From positions 3,224,001 to 3,288,000 of the forward strand of contig NC_085849.1 of NCBI RefSeq assembly GCF_020906515.1: a stretch of 64,000 nt of DNA, in the 5' to 3' direction. The position numbers were made by a program, and so were the translations under genes. The DNA comes from Vanrija pseudolonga. Taxonomy: Eukaryota; Basidiomycota; Tremellomycetes; Trichosporonales; Trichosporonaceae. Every line of letters starts with the position of its first letter. Within the stretch, counting starts at the first letter, position 1. Of the stretch, positions 52,801 through 63,745 are shown piece by piece. The notes beneath the pieces were generated by a model. It was not told the DNA's origin and ran no database searches. It was given only the letters and a program-made list of their open reading frames with translations.

Positions 52801-53939
52801 AGGACTGTCGAGGAGGTGAGCGGCCTCATGAATGATTAGCTAACGCTCGCAGGCCAAGAACATCATTCGCAAGTTCGAAAGTGCAGCGGTGAACAACATT
52901 GGTGATGTGTAAGTGGTCGTGAACAGGAGTGAGGATTGACCTAACCCATTGCAGTCCGGACAACGGTGAGGCCGACGATCTTCAACGTGGACGAGACTGA
53001 CACAGTTTAGTTTGCCAGGACGCGCTGCGGTCAGGCGTCAACGTCAAGACCGAGGCTTGGGCTGGAACCGAGCAGGAGGAGCTCGACAGCATCGTCACAG
53101 AGGTGAGACTGGCGTTCCGGTCAGCACTGACTCTGTCCAGCAATGCTACATCCACACCAAGCTCATGATTGTGGACGACCGCCGTATCATCTGTGGCAGT
53201 GCCAATCTCAACGACCGTAGCCAGAGGGGCGACCACGACTCGGAGATTGCCATTGTCATTGGTACGTGCAGCCATCCGACCCGGTAGACAGCCAGACTAA
53301 CGCTCCTCCAGAGGACAATGACATGATCGAGACGACGATGAACGGCAAGAAGTACATGGCCGGCAAGCTTGCCGCGTCTTGGCGTCGCTCTCTGATGCGC
53401 GGTGGGTCGGGTTGATCCGAACCCATACTGACGGATACAGAGCACCTTGGCCTTTCCGCTCCTCTGCCACCCCAGCTTCCTACAAACCAGCCCAACGACA
53501 ACATGAAGGCTGCGCCAGTCCACAACCACTACGACTTTGGCTCGCCCGATGATCTCGCGGTTGCCGATCCGCTGTCGGACGAGTTTGTCAACCTGTGGAA
53601 CACGACTGGCAAGACGAACCGTGAGATCTTTGAGCACATCTTCCGCTGTGTGCCCACGGACAAGGTCCGCAACTGGGCCCAGTACGGAGAGTACATCCGC
53701 GCCAGTGGTAGCATCAAGGTGAGTGCTTGTCGACGGTGACGACACTGGCGGTGCTGACTCTTCGTCAGACTGGCCACGTCGCGCATGCCGCCCTGTCGGT
53801 CCAGGAGGTCAAGAACGACCTGTCCAAGATCCGCGGCCACCTCGTGGACATGCCGATCCACTTCCTCGAGGAGGAGGCCTACCTGACTGAAGGCGACTTT
53901 ATGTCTGTCAACTCGGTCACCCTGGCCATCTACATCTAA
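49877..53939 (+). CDS. Phospholipase D (two HKD motifs), about 27 introns
   Basis: The model needs about 28 exons and gives roughly 900 residues. An N-terminal helical/disordered region (about 1-120, no PX or PH domain seen) precedes the first PLD half ([20 protein letters not shown]) with HKD motif [17 protein letters not shown]. Then come [46 protein letters not shown], and the second HKD motif [23 protein letters not shown]. Each HKD supplies His, Lys and Asp for phosphatidyl transfer, releasing phosphatidic acid. Frame continuity at ENQFFI requires a single-nucleotide exon (T52002); VPAFPG needs a 7-nt exon (52267-52273) and VPDNVC an 11-nt exon (52955-52965). The C-terminus [10 protein letters not shown] is usual for eukaryotic PLD. 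Confidence 0.88.
51957..52001 (+). other. PLD intron immediately upstream of the 1-nt exon
   Basis: 45 nt: donor GTGAGT, branch GCTAAC (51987-51992), acceptor CCAG. Complete by itself. Confidence 0.8.
52002..52002 (+). other. Putative single-nucleotide exon (T) of phospholipase D
   Basis: The T lies between acceptor CCAG and donor GTAAGA. Upstream exon ends ..CAA TTC T and the downstream one starts C ATT ACT ACC; only insertion of this T gives N-Q-F-F-I-T-T-T in frame. Removing 51957-52046 as one intron causes a frameshift. Confidence 0.72.
52003..52046 (+). other. PLD intron immediately downstream of the 1-nt exon
   Basis: 44 nt: donor GTAAGA, branch TCTAAC (52033-52038), acceptor TCAG. 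Complete by itself. Confidence 0.8.
52267..52273 (+). other. Putative 7-nt micro-exon of phospholipase D
   Basis: TGCTTTC between acceptor CCCTAG and donor GTATGT joins ..GTC CC|T GCT TTC|CCC GGC, giving V-P-A-F-P-G in frame. Confidence 0.72.
52955..52965 (+). other. Putative 11-nt micro-exon of phospholipase D
   Basis: TCCGGACAACG between acceptor GCAG and donor GTGAGG joins GAT GT|T CCG GAC AAC G|TT TGC CAG, giving D-V-P-D-N-V-C-Q in frame. Confidence 0.68.
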
Positions 53940-54106
53940 GCAGCTAGCAGCACCCTTCCCTGTACTGTAGCCCTTGGCCCCATTCCATGGTGAACAATGC
54001 CGTAGTAATATGTCTGTCATTACACTATTACATCCAGATGCAGACTGTGGATACTTTCTGCAGGTGGCAGAGTAGTACAGGCTAAAGATATGGTGGTACA
54101 ATAGAT

Positions 54107-57100
54107 CTAGTAGGCAGCTGCGGTAACCTTTGAAGGTGGTACGGGGACGCTCTCGGCAGACTCGTCGCCGCTCGCGCTACCGCTGCTGCGGTTCTGGTTT
54201 TGAAGTCCGGGGACAGGCTTGCGCCTGACGTTTCGGGGGGATGTGGGCGAGTTGTTGGGGTCACCAAACTCAAAGTTGGCCGTGGCGGGCGAGAGGGGGA
54301 CGTTGCCGCCCGAGGCACTGAGCGAGCCCGACGGGCCATGCGAGCGCGGCGGCGGCGGGATGGGCATGATGGTGTGCCCAGCGGCCGCAGCCATGTCGGC
54401 GGGCGTGAAGTGCGTGTGGGTAGTGGAGAATGGGGTCGAGATGTTGATGGCAGAGATCTCGCTCTCATCCTTTCCGCGGCGGCCGCCAAAGGAGAAGAGA
54501 CGCGACGCGAACCCGTCCTTGCTCTTCGCTGGCGCGGTGGAGGCGTGCGGGTCGGTGCTAGGGCCATTGAACATTCCAAACTCGTTGGTAGAGTCGGGCA
54601 GGCTGCGAGGCTGGAACGGTGGGCTGCGCATGCTCTGGAAGGACGACTGCTGTCCCATCGCCTGTGGGTTGGCGGGGAAGAGGCCAATGGGGATCTGCGG
54701 CTCCTCCACAGGGATGATCGGCGACGAGATGTTTGGATCACCGCCACGGTTCGGGTCCACAGGGTAAGTCGGGTAGTTGCCAGAGGGAGCCTTCGACTTG
54801 GGGCGCAGCATGACCTTTGAGCTAGCTCTGCGAAGCCCGCGTAAGCTCATCGAAGGCGGCCTTTGACGCCCTGGGGTCGTCGGCATCGTGCCATTGGAGA
54901 TGGCACCAGGAGACGGCGTGATAGGAATCGACCCGAGAGGCGGTGTGTTGGGCACCTTGATTGTGCCAACCTTCTCAGTGGGGAGGTACTTGGCTGGCAC
55001 CTCGGGGGTGGCGAAGTCGGGAGTGGGAGGGCGGGGCGGCCGCTTCGGTGCTTCTGACTTGGCACTCTTGATGGAGTGGTCGCTTCCGCGCTGGGCCATC
55101 TCGTGGTGCAGCTTGTTGGAGCCAGAAGTAGAGCGCGTGTGCGTCATGGACCGCGCCTCTGGGTCGGCCGCAGCCATCGAGCCGTGGTTCGAAGGCGGCG
55201 AGGTGCCCGCTGAACCTGTCGACGTGTGGGCGTCTGGGTACCGCTTTCCTGGCGGGACAAGGGGCGAGTGGCGCCGGGGGCTCTCGGGCTGGAGATAAGG
55301 TAGTCTGCTTGAGCCACGGCGGGGCAAAGCAGCACCCGCCGCATTGACACCTGCTCCATTGAGAGGCGAGGCCTTCTCGCCGACGCCGCGGCGCTGCTGA
55401 AGCGCAGAGGGCGAGTTGAAGTGGATGTCTCGGGGAGACAGGTCGCGCATGACTGAGCGGCGGGTCAGTAAGGTGTTTCCACCGGGCATCGTATCCACTT
55501 ACGCTTCTCCAGGTTGTTGAGCTGGTCGGCCATGACGATGCCACTGCCGCGGTGGTCGGACGGCGAGAGTTGGGGGGAGAGCAGTCCAGGGCTGTCGGGG
55601 GTGACACTCGTGGGCGGGCCGCGCTCCAAGGGAGGGACACCATTGGGGATGGGACGCGGGAGGGCAATCGGGCTGGCCAACAGGTCGGTGCTGCTACGAT
55701 GCGCATCGAGCATCGCAACAACGTCGCCGAGCTCACTGCGTTCACCGTCTTCCGAGAGGGTGTTGGACTGCCTGACGCCGTTGGGTGCCACAGCGCGATT
55801 CAGGCCAAGTCCGTGAAGCTCCCCATCGTGTTCGTTGAGCTCGCGGGATGTCGAAGGCGGGTCGTCGGCATAGTCATATGTGTGTGAGCTGTCAGCCAGA
55901 GCGGCGTATCCGACAGCCGCAGCTGCGGCCTCGGCGAGCTCGGCCTGTTCGCGTTCCTCCATTTCTCGCTGCTTGCGCTCCCTCTCGGCGCGAGTGGCCG
56001 CTTCGCGCTTCTCTGCTTCGCGGACCCGCTCCTTCTCCAGCTGCTCTCGTTTGAGTCGCTCTTCCTCCTCGATGCGCTCTCGCTCGAGCCGTTCCTGGAG
56101 TTCGATACGCTCCTGTTCGATACGCTCCTGCTCGAGACGTTGAGCCTCGATGCGTTGTTGCTCGAGACGCTGTTGTTCGAGACGGCGCTCCTCTTGCTCC
56201 TTGCGCTCCTGTTCCACGCGCACTCGTTCGAGCCGTTCGGCTTCGAGGCGCTCTTGTTCCAATCGCTCGGCTGCGAGGCGCTCCTTCTCGAATCGTTCCG
56301 CCTCTATGCGTTGCTGCTCGAGTCGTGCAGCCTCGACACGTTCCCGCTCCAGCCGCTCTGCCTCGAGACGCTCGGCTTGGAGGCGTTCCTGCTCCAGGCG
56401 CTCCTGTTCCAGACGCTCCTGCTCTCGCCGCTCCACCTCGAGTCTCTCCTGCTCTTGCCGTTCGAGTTCCTGCTGCTCCAACAGCCTCTTCTGTTCCAAT
56501 CGCTCGGCTTCGGCTCTCTCCGCTTCGAGTTCCAAGTCGCGAAGGAAGCGCGGGCGCTCATCGTTGAGTTTACCGACAAGAGCCAGTTCCCGAACCCCGC
56601 CCTCGGAGCCCAACTTGCGAGATGGACCCCCTGAGCGGAGCCAGCCCTCAAACCAAGGCGCCTCATCGGGGTCAATGTCGAACTCGATTGTTCCAAACAA
56701 TGATGTCGACGGAGGAATGCTGGCCGTGATGGATGCCGGTGTGCGGGGAGAGAATGACGACACTGACGAGCCCGTCTGAGACGAGTTGGAGGGGAATCTC
56801 GACTCGGGCGGGTTGGACAGGTTTCGGACTCGGTGGTGATGGTTTGTGTGTGGGAGGATCGGGTCGGGGGCAGGGGCGAACACGCCATGGGAGAGATTGG
56901 CGGCTGGCGGAGAGGTAAAGGCCTTTTTGGGCGTCGCGACTGGCGTGTTTGTTGGCGAGTTTGTCGATCGCGAAGAAGAGTTGGGGAACAATGTACTCCA
57001 GGCTGCAGGTGTGATCTGAGGCCCAACATCGAGGTCTGTTGTTGTGCCATAGCTCGCCGTCGATTCGCGCGAGCCGTGAGACTCTGCCGGCAGTTGAGGT

Positions 57101-57978
57101 CCCATATACACTGTGATGCCAGCTATTGAAGGAAGGCCAAACTCGCGGGCAATGGCGACGAGCATCATGTTGAGCGTGGGCTGCAGAGGAATGAGCCGGC
57201 CACGACGCCAGCGTCGAAGCCGTTCTCGTTCCACGCTGATGTCAGGCGAGCCAGACTGCTGTCGAACGAGCAGAGAAGCCGGCGGGATGACGGCAACGGC
57301 CTGCGACTGCGCCGACTGCTTCTGGGAGCCTGTCCGTGGATAGGACCCAGTCCGAGGGGAACCAGCGAGCTCACGATCCCGGAATGGTGACGGGGCCTCT
57401 GGGAGACTGGGAATGACGATACCAAAAGTCTGGGCGATACGACCAAGCTGGGCTGGTGTTAAAGGATTTCTTGGTGGTGGATAGTATCGAGGCGTGGGCG
57501 AGTGCATGTCGCCGCTGCTGCTGTCGTCGGCCTCGCCATGGGAGGCAGCGCCGGAGGACATGGCCCGCTCCTTGCCCTTTATACTTGTTGGTGTTGGGTA
57601 TGTGTGATGGAGCCGAGGGGAGCCAAAGTGCGATGGGCCGCCTGGTTTGGTGCTAGGCCTTGGGTGGCCGCCATGGTGCGCGACGGGTGCTGGTATGCTC
57701 GACGCAAAGGCGGCCAAGGGCGGAGGAGGTGAGGCGAGGGAGAAGCGCGGCGAGCGTGCTGTGCCGGGTGGACTGGCAAAGCGGGCCGAGGAGGGAGGGG
57801 GTGGCCATGCAACGAGCTCGTCGTGGATGATGGGGGCATTCGATCCGAGGTTGAGGGCTGGTGTTGGGGACAAGGGTGGTGACGTCCCAAAGCGCGAGCT
57901 TGTTGGTGGTGGTGGCCATGCTACGAGGGGGTCTCGCAGGACTGGGGCGTTTGACCCGATCGCCATGGCGAAGCACAA
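54107..57978 (-). CDS. Large Pro/Ser-rich protein with central coiled coil, function unknown
   Basis: Two exons (57978-55503 and 55452-54107; 50-nt intron) encode 1,273 residues; M at 57978 or the in-frame M at 57966 may be the start. The N-terminus contains a duplicated 37-residue unit ([18 protein letters not shown] and [18 protein letters not shown]). A disordered region with [20 protein letters not shown] follows, then a long Glu/Arg/Gln/Leu coiled coil (about 56570-55940) built of [12 protein letters not shown]-type heptads. The second exon is Ser/Pro-rich with basic patches (RPKSKAP, RKPVPG) and ends SKVTAAAY. I do not recognise the family. The layout suggests a cytoskeletal or cell-cortex scaffold, which is inference only. 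It is convergent with PLD, with 167 bp between stops. Confidence 0.68.
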
Positions 57979-59999
57979 AGTCTTGTAATGTGGATGATCA
58001 ACGTTGGCAAGGATGGGCTCACCACGTCGATAAAGTGGAGGAGGGAGGGGGCGCGCGCTCGGGGCAGGTGGTCAATGACTGGCGGCGTTGGCGCGCGGCG
58101 CTCAACGGGGGGCTCGGGGGCTCGAGGGGCTCGGGTCGTCGGAGGTGGTGGTGGTCGGTGTGGTTTGGGGCGCGCGTCCTGGCGGTGTCCACTAGCGTGT
58201 CGAGCGATGGCGTTCGGGGAGATGGTGTTGGTGAATGAATTCAGCCCGGGAGGAAGGTGCGCGCCTAAGCAGAGGGCATGCTGCGGATGCGATGTGAAGG
58301 AGGGGGGCGAAGGATACAAAGGCCGAGGATGTTGATGATGATGATGATGATGATGGTCGCGTGTGTGTGTGTGCGTGTGTCGGTGCGCGCGTGTGGGATG
58401 TCGTCGGATGCAAGATTGTCGTCGGCCTGCGCGTTTGTGGTGTCGATTGCGATGTGTGGCTTTTCCTTTGTAATGAGAAATGCTGGGTCGCGGCTTTGGG
58501 CTTTCTTTTGACGGGCCCCAGGGAAGTGGGTGTGCACACTAAACACACGCGCGTGCAAAAGAAAAGAGGGGTTGAGGGGGAGGAGGGAGGAAGGTGGGAG
58601 GTGTAGCACAACGAGGACGACAGTCCGGCCCAGGGTCATCAGTGTGCATACATTTTACTTGAATCTGGCCCCTGGCGCGTCCAAGTCGAACAAACAGCAG
58701 CATGCAAGCAGCAGCAGCAGCGTCAACACGGGACCTGGCGCAAAAGCTCCGGGCTCCGACGAAATGCATCATCAGCACGGCGCAGGCGTCGTAGACTGGC
58801 CTGCATCTACTGCTTGCTTGCTAGTGACTGTTTCAACCCCGCGGCCAAGGAACAATGTTGACAGCAGCAACGAGGGGCTCGTGTAGGACGTGTCGGGCAC
58901 GGCGCGTCGTCGCAAAAGCCTGTGCGGGGGCGTCGGTCAGCGCGAGGGCGCGCGCGCGCGCGACGAGCGCGACGCAGATCGACGAGGTGCGTATGCGCGC
59001 GACCGACACTGGGGCGTCAGTTGGGGCATGTTGGATTGAGGCCTAAGGCGAGCCCTCTGCCGGTTGCCATGGACGACTGGGCCAGCGAGCGAGTGACCGA
59101 CCTAGCAAAGCATGCAGGCCGCGACGACCCCTGTTTTCCCTTTTTGGCTGACTCGAGCAAGGGCACGCTGGGCTGCTCAACCCGTTCCACCCCTGGATGC
59201 CGTTTCATTGGCGTCAGATTTCAGGAACGCGGCCAAAGTGTGCTTTGCTCTCTCTCTCGATCTCGGAGGGAAGGCAGAAGGCAGCAGCAGACAGAGAGGG
59301 TGGAATGGGGGTCATGGCCATCAGCAACAGGGGGGAGTTTGCACCAAAGAAGACGCCGCTTCCACAAACAGCAACCACGGCCTGGGTCGGTTGCAGGGTG
59401 TTTGCATGCATGATCCACTGACAACTGCTACGATCACTCAGAGGAGCTCGGGGCTCGGGGCTCGGAAAAGCCACGCGAGGGGGAGGCTAGGACACGGAGA
59501 CTACGGAGGCAAAGACATCGAGCCATCTGGACAAGTCTAGTAGGGAGCAGGAGCATTGTAATATTCCAGTGGACCGTAGACGGCAGCGGCAATGCTGGCC
59601 CAGCACCTGGCCCAGCACCTTGCCACACCTGGAGACCCCATCCACCCGCCCCCGTCCATTGAGGCCATGGACCGCGCCACGCCTATGCATACTGGATTGC
59701 TTGCTCCCTGTAGGCGCCAGCGCAGCACCCATACACACACACCACGGCACACCCAATGGCCTGGTCGCGGAGTAAAACGTGTCAGTTGGGCAGCGGCAGC
59801 GCGGCGGCAGCAGTCGCCGTGCGGTCCCCGCGCCGCCTGCCAGCACATGCCACCAACTCCCTTCCCAACCGACTGTTCGGCAACCGGCCAACACTGAAAT
59901 CTAAGCGTCTATTGCCTTTGCTTCGGCTTTCACCTCGACACCTCACACAACACTCAACCAACTTGAACTGTTGCTCAAACCCAGCGCATCCCAACGCAC
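57979..59999. other. Longest gene-free stretch (2.0 kb), divergent promoters with microsatellites
   Basis: It lies between the divergent starts of the coiled-coil gene and ERV2. It contains a (GAT)n run (58333-58355), a (GT)n run (58361-58382), a (CG)n patch (about 58948-58964) and purine-rich tracts near 58565-58600. ORFs of 60-160 codons occur on both strands but are low-complexity Ser/Arg/Pro readings without splice or family support. Nothing else is recognised. It may hold long leaders, regulatory sites or a non-coding transcript. Confidence 0.55.
58333..58382 (+). repeat. (GAT)n and (GT)n microsatellites
   Basis: About seven GAT/ATG units followed after GGTCGC by a GTGTGTGTGTGCGTGTGT run. 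Confidence 0.85.
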
Positions 60000-60941
60000 A
60001 TGGTCCACATCCCGCGCTTTGCGCGCCTCTTCCTCCTCGCCGCGGCGGTCATCACCCTCCCGACGCTGTACCTGTTCTACCCGCACGAGTTCTCGCCCAG
60101 CAGCGATATCGACGCCGGCGGCATCGACCAGGAGCACTTCCGCGAGCCCGTGCCCCAGCATGTGCCCGACCGGGGCAAGCACCATGTCGTCGAGGACGAG
60201 GAGCCGCGGAATAACTGGGAGGCGGTGGTGTTTGACGCTGCGGACGGCGGCAACAAGGACGGGGCGGCGACGGCCAAGGACGCGAGCGACCAGCCACCTG
60301 CACCACCTGCCGCGGCCGACCCGCCGCGCAAGGCCCACGGGAACAAGAACGCGGCGGCGAACAAGGCCGGCTCGGGCGGCGCAGACATCTCGAAGGACAC
60401 GCTCGGCGGCGGCGTCATCATGCCGCATCTGGGCAATGCGACGGCCAAGTGAGTGGCGAGGAAGACGTCGGAGTGAGAGCAGAGCAGTGCTGATCCACCA
60501 GGGCTGAGCTCGGTCGTGCCGCTTGGCGAGTCCTCCACCTCATGACACTGCGTTTCCCCGACGTGAGTTGCGGCCTGGGCCACTACACGACGCTGACGTC
60601 GCGCCCAGAAACCAACCCCCGACGACCGCGAAACCCTCAAGTCCTACTTCCACCTCTTCGCCCGCCTGTACCCATGCGGCGAGTGCGCCGCGCACTTCCA
60701 AAAGCTGCTCAAGGAGTACCCTCCGCAGACGTCGTCGCGCAAGTCGGCGTCGCTGTGGCTCTGCTCGCTCCACAACAAGGTCAACGAGCGCCTCGGCAAG
60801 CCAGAGTTTGACTGCCTCACCCTCGACGCGACGTACGACTGCGGCTGCGGCGACAACTCGACCAACACGACCACGAGGGCGTCGTACAGCGCTACGGGCA
60901 ACACGGCGCCGCTGCCGACCGACCCGATGCACGAGGACTAG
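60000..60941 (+). CDS. ERV2: ERV2-type FAD-linked sulfhydryl oxidase
   Basis: Three exons (60000-60448, 60502-60562, 60609-60941) give 280 residues. The N-terminus MVHIPRFARLFLLAAAVITL plus PTLYLFY is a signal anchor. A roughly 110-residue disordered, Asp/Ala/Lys-rich linker precedes the Erv/ALR domain: LGRAAWRVLHLMTLRFPDKP, SYFHLFARLYPCGECAAHF (active-site CxxC next to FAD), SASLWLCSLHNKVNERLGKP. Near the end EFDC and DCGCGDN supply the extra Cys and the CGC shuttle disulfide of Erv2. The enzyme forms disulfides de novo with O2 in the ER lumen. The shuttle motif and N-terminal anchor favour Erv2 over mitochondrial Erv1. Confidence 0.92.
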
Positions 60942-61065
60942 GCGGCGGCGGCGCGGGGAGCGGGGTGATTATGTACTGTACGCATGTAATGTCATACTAG
61001 CTATGGGCTGGGTTTACTGCTCGGCACAGGGCTGCCTGTGCCGCGGGCGTGGCGTGTCGTGCTGC

Positions 61066-61466
61066 CTAAGCGGGGATAGGAGCGCCCGCCGCAATCTCCT
61101 CCTTGGAGATGATCTGCTTGCCAGTCTTGGCAATCTTCTCAGTGATAGTGTCAAAGGGCGGCAGGGAGGGGCCGAAGACGACGACCTTCTGCGTCTCGAG
61201 GGACACGGTGTAGCCGTTGGCTGGGGTGTCAGCCGCGCGGTACTGTGCTGCCACACCAACACGCCACTCACGCGCCTCAATGTTCTTCTTGAGAACGCGG
61301 TCGATGGCGCCAGAGCAGCCGCCGCACGTCATCTTGACGGTGTAGTTGTATGCTGGGCCGGTGGACTGCGAGGCGAGCGTCAGCGAGCCGCGCGCCGAGT
61401 CACGAGCCTGGGGCCGCAGACGGCGTAGGATGGCCAACGCACCCTCTCGCGCACACTTACAGCCAT
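61066..61466 (-). CDS. ATX1: ATX1-type copper metallochaperone
   Basis: Three exons; coding exon 1 is only ATGGCT (61461-61466). Exon 2 reads STGPAYNYTVKMTCGGCSGA and IDRVLKKNIE, exon 3 GYTVSLETQKVVVFGPSLPP then ITEKIAKTGKQIISKEE; 84 residues in all. MTCGGC is the MxCxxC Cu(I) site of an HMA domain, and the late Lys residues (KTGK) sit where Atx1 contacts its Ccc2-type P-ATPase partner. It carries copper from the plasma membrane importer to the Golgi, where multicopper oxidases such as Fet3 and laccases are loaded. The upstream frame that starts MAILRRLRPQ is the retained first intron, not a real N-terminus. Convergent with ERV2: 124 bp between stops. Confidence 0.88.
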
Positions 61467-62189
61467 TGTGAACGAGTTGTGCTTTGTGGATGATGCGAAA
61501 GGAACACGACCGCGCCGCGCCGTGCCGACTTTATGTTGTTGTGCACCTGGCTGCCTTGTATCAGATACCGAGGCGCGAGGCAGACTTGGCTGAGTAAGGC
61601 GCTGATTTGTCCACCCAAGGCGTCATTGCGACGTGGCCCCTGGCACGGGGTATGCGGCACTTGTGCGTCACACACGCGCCATTTTGGCGTCGGCCGGCCG
61701 GCGATCGGCGGCTACACCGATACTTGTGTGCGCTCGATATGCGGTGTGCATCTTATCATGAGTAGATGCTGCTGGCGCTTTTGCATGTAGGCGCGTGAAT
61801 TGTGCTTGCTTGCGGCGCGACGCGACGCTTTTCTAGTCTACAGCCACTGGTGTTGCGTTAGCTGGAAGACTCGTGCTAAAGCCATGTTTCGTTTCCACAC
61901 GACAGCCCATCTATCTATAGCAGGACGTCGCGAGTACCTCGACAGTCACACCCTCGCACCACAGTCACAGCATCACACCATGCATGCAATCGCCTGGCTG
62001 TACGTATCGGGCCTACAGACCCGAAGGGTTCTCGCCGGACGCCGACCCGAGCCGGCGTCCGCGTCCAAGACGGCGCTTGGCGCGCTTGATAAACTCAACC
62101 AGCGCAAACTTGTGTTGCACCTGTGGCGGCGGGCTGTGTGATCGGCGCTGTGCACTATGGCTTAGTCTCCGCTATCACCTCGCCTCCCA
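61467..62189. other. Intergenic: ATX1 promoter and TatD-gene 3' UTR
   Basis: 723 bp with lower GC than its neighbours. ORFs of 60-110 codons here have no family features. GCATGC/TGCATG hexamers occur (about 61979-61987). It was scanned for copper-sensing elements without a confident hit. Confidence 0.45.
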
Positions 62190-63281
62190 CTACACCTCGG
62201 CGGGGTACAGCAGACGAAGGGTGTTGTCCCATGCGGCCTTGGCGAGCTCCTCGACCGGGATGCCCTTGATGCCGGCGACAATGTGCGCGATGGTGATCAC
62301 CTGCGGTGTTAGCTATAGCAACGGTCGACCAGCTCACCTCGGCGGGCTCGTTCCTCCCCTTGACCCCCTTGCCCTCGACAAACTTCTCGGGCTTGACCTT
62401 GTCGACGACCACAAGCCCCTTGGGAATGTACTTGTGCGACGCGTGCGTCGTCGTCACGCTGCACCACGGCGCGTCGGTCTCGAGCAAGATGCGGTCGAGG
62501 GGGATGATCTTGACGTTGTCGACATTCTCCTGCGTCTTCATTGAGCACCCGTTGACGCCGATGTAGAAGCCCATGTCGAGAAGCTCCTGCAGCTCGGCCG
62601 TGGTCCCCGTGAAGCTGTGCACAACGCCGCCGGCCCAGCTCGGCCCGTACCCGACCTCCTTGAGGATGCGGACAAAGTCGGCGTGCGCCTCGGGGTGGCG
62701 GTCGTGCAGGAACAGCGGGAGGTGGTACTTCTCCGACAGGCGGAGGAGGCGCGGGAGATGCTTGAGCTGCGTCTCGCGCGGGGCGAACTTGAGGCGGTCG
62801 TAGTCTGGGCATGAGTGGTAAGCAAACGAAACATGGACACCACCCACCGAGGCCAACCTCCCCAATGGAGATGAGACGCTTCGCACCACCCTCCTTCCTG
62901 TCCTCGTCGATGAGGGCTTCGAGCTCGGCAAAGTAGCCGTCCTCGCCGCCCTTGTGCTTGTCGATCTCGGACGTGGAGGTTGGGTGGCAGCCGGCAGTGG
63001 AGTGAAGGTCTGGTTGGTCAGAGGAGGACGACTGCTTCGAACCCACTGTATTTCTTCGCGAGGTCGAGAACGATGCGCGACTCCTTCAGAGATGTGCCAG
63101 TTAGGAGCTGGCGCGTAACGCCGGCCGCGTGCGCGCGCTGCACGACCGCCTCGAGGTCGTCGTCGTGGCGGCGCTTGCCGTGGTACTTGCCACGGAACAT
63201 GCCGTCGCCGAGGTTAACAGCAATGTCTGGGGCGTCAGTTGGCCGGACAACATTGACCATCAACTGACCTGTAAACTGCAT
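62190..63281 (-). CDS. TatD-family metal-dependent deoxyribonuclease
   Basis: Start ATG 63281; the first exon is 13 nt (MQFT + 1), then DIAVNLGDGMFRGKYHGKRR.., HSTAGCHPTSTSEIDKH, ISIGEVGL, DYDRLKFAPRETQLKHLPRL, LPLFLHDRHPEAHADF, VHSFTGTTAELQELLDMGFY, IGVNGCSMKTQENV and LLETDAPWC, ending LLYPAEV. The order matches human TATDN1 and yeast Tat-D. The His/Glu/Asp residues of GCHP, GEVGL, LHDRH, VHSF and ETDAPW form the metal centre. The family has 3'-5' exonuclease activity and is linked to DNA degradation in apoptosis and repair. About five introns; about 320 residues. Confidence 0.92.
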
Positions 63282-63745
63282 AGTGTTGCGAGTGAACGTG
63301 GTAGAGAGAGCGCGGGAGAGGGGTAGTGTGGATAACAGCTTGGAGGGTATGTGGTTCCAGGAACGACTTTCGCCGGCCCAGGTTTTTGTATCAGTTCTAG
63401 AGGTCTAAGAAATGGAGTCGAGCAAGCCAAACGCCAACGCGTCGTGTCTAGTTTCTATCCGTCTACTGCCCGATCAAGAGATGGCGATGCAAAGAGAGCG
63501 CGGGAGTGTCGGTTCCGGTGAGATGTGCGGGAAGAACTGTCGATGTCAACAATCGAGTCGTCCTGCACAAAGGGTGGACCTTCAAGGTGGAGGCCCACCC
63601 ACTGCCACTAACGCCGCAATGCCGTGCTGGGTGGCAGGGCCGGCAAGATCCACCAGCTGAAATGTCCACAAGATCATCATCAACAAAGCCGCATCTCGTC
63701 TCATTGTCCAACCCATACCCCCAGCCCGCAAGGGCCAAAAACACA
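63282..63745. promoter_or_regulatory. Divergent promoter region (TatD gene / SYF1)
   Basis: 464 bp between divergent start codons. No RNA gene or motif is seen. A short A-rich leader (CCAAAAACACA) precedes the ATG at 63746. Confidence 0.5.

Noticed and set aside
59112-59540. 142-codon + frame in the 2-kb gap
   Set aside because: Ala/Ser/Gly/Gln-rich, no homology feature, no promoter or intron structure of the kind seen in neighbouring genes.
61250-61437. ATX1 N-terminus MAILRRLRPQARD as a mitochondrial presequence
   Set aside because: It is the translation of a retained intron with clear GTAAGT and CGCAG ends; splicing gives the standard short Atx1 start.
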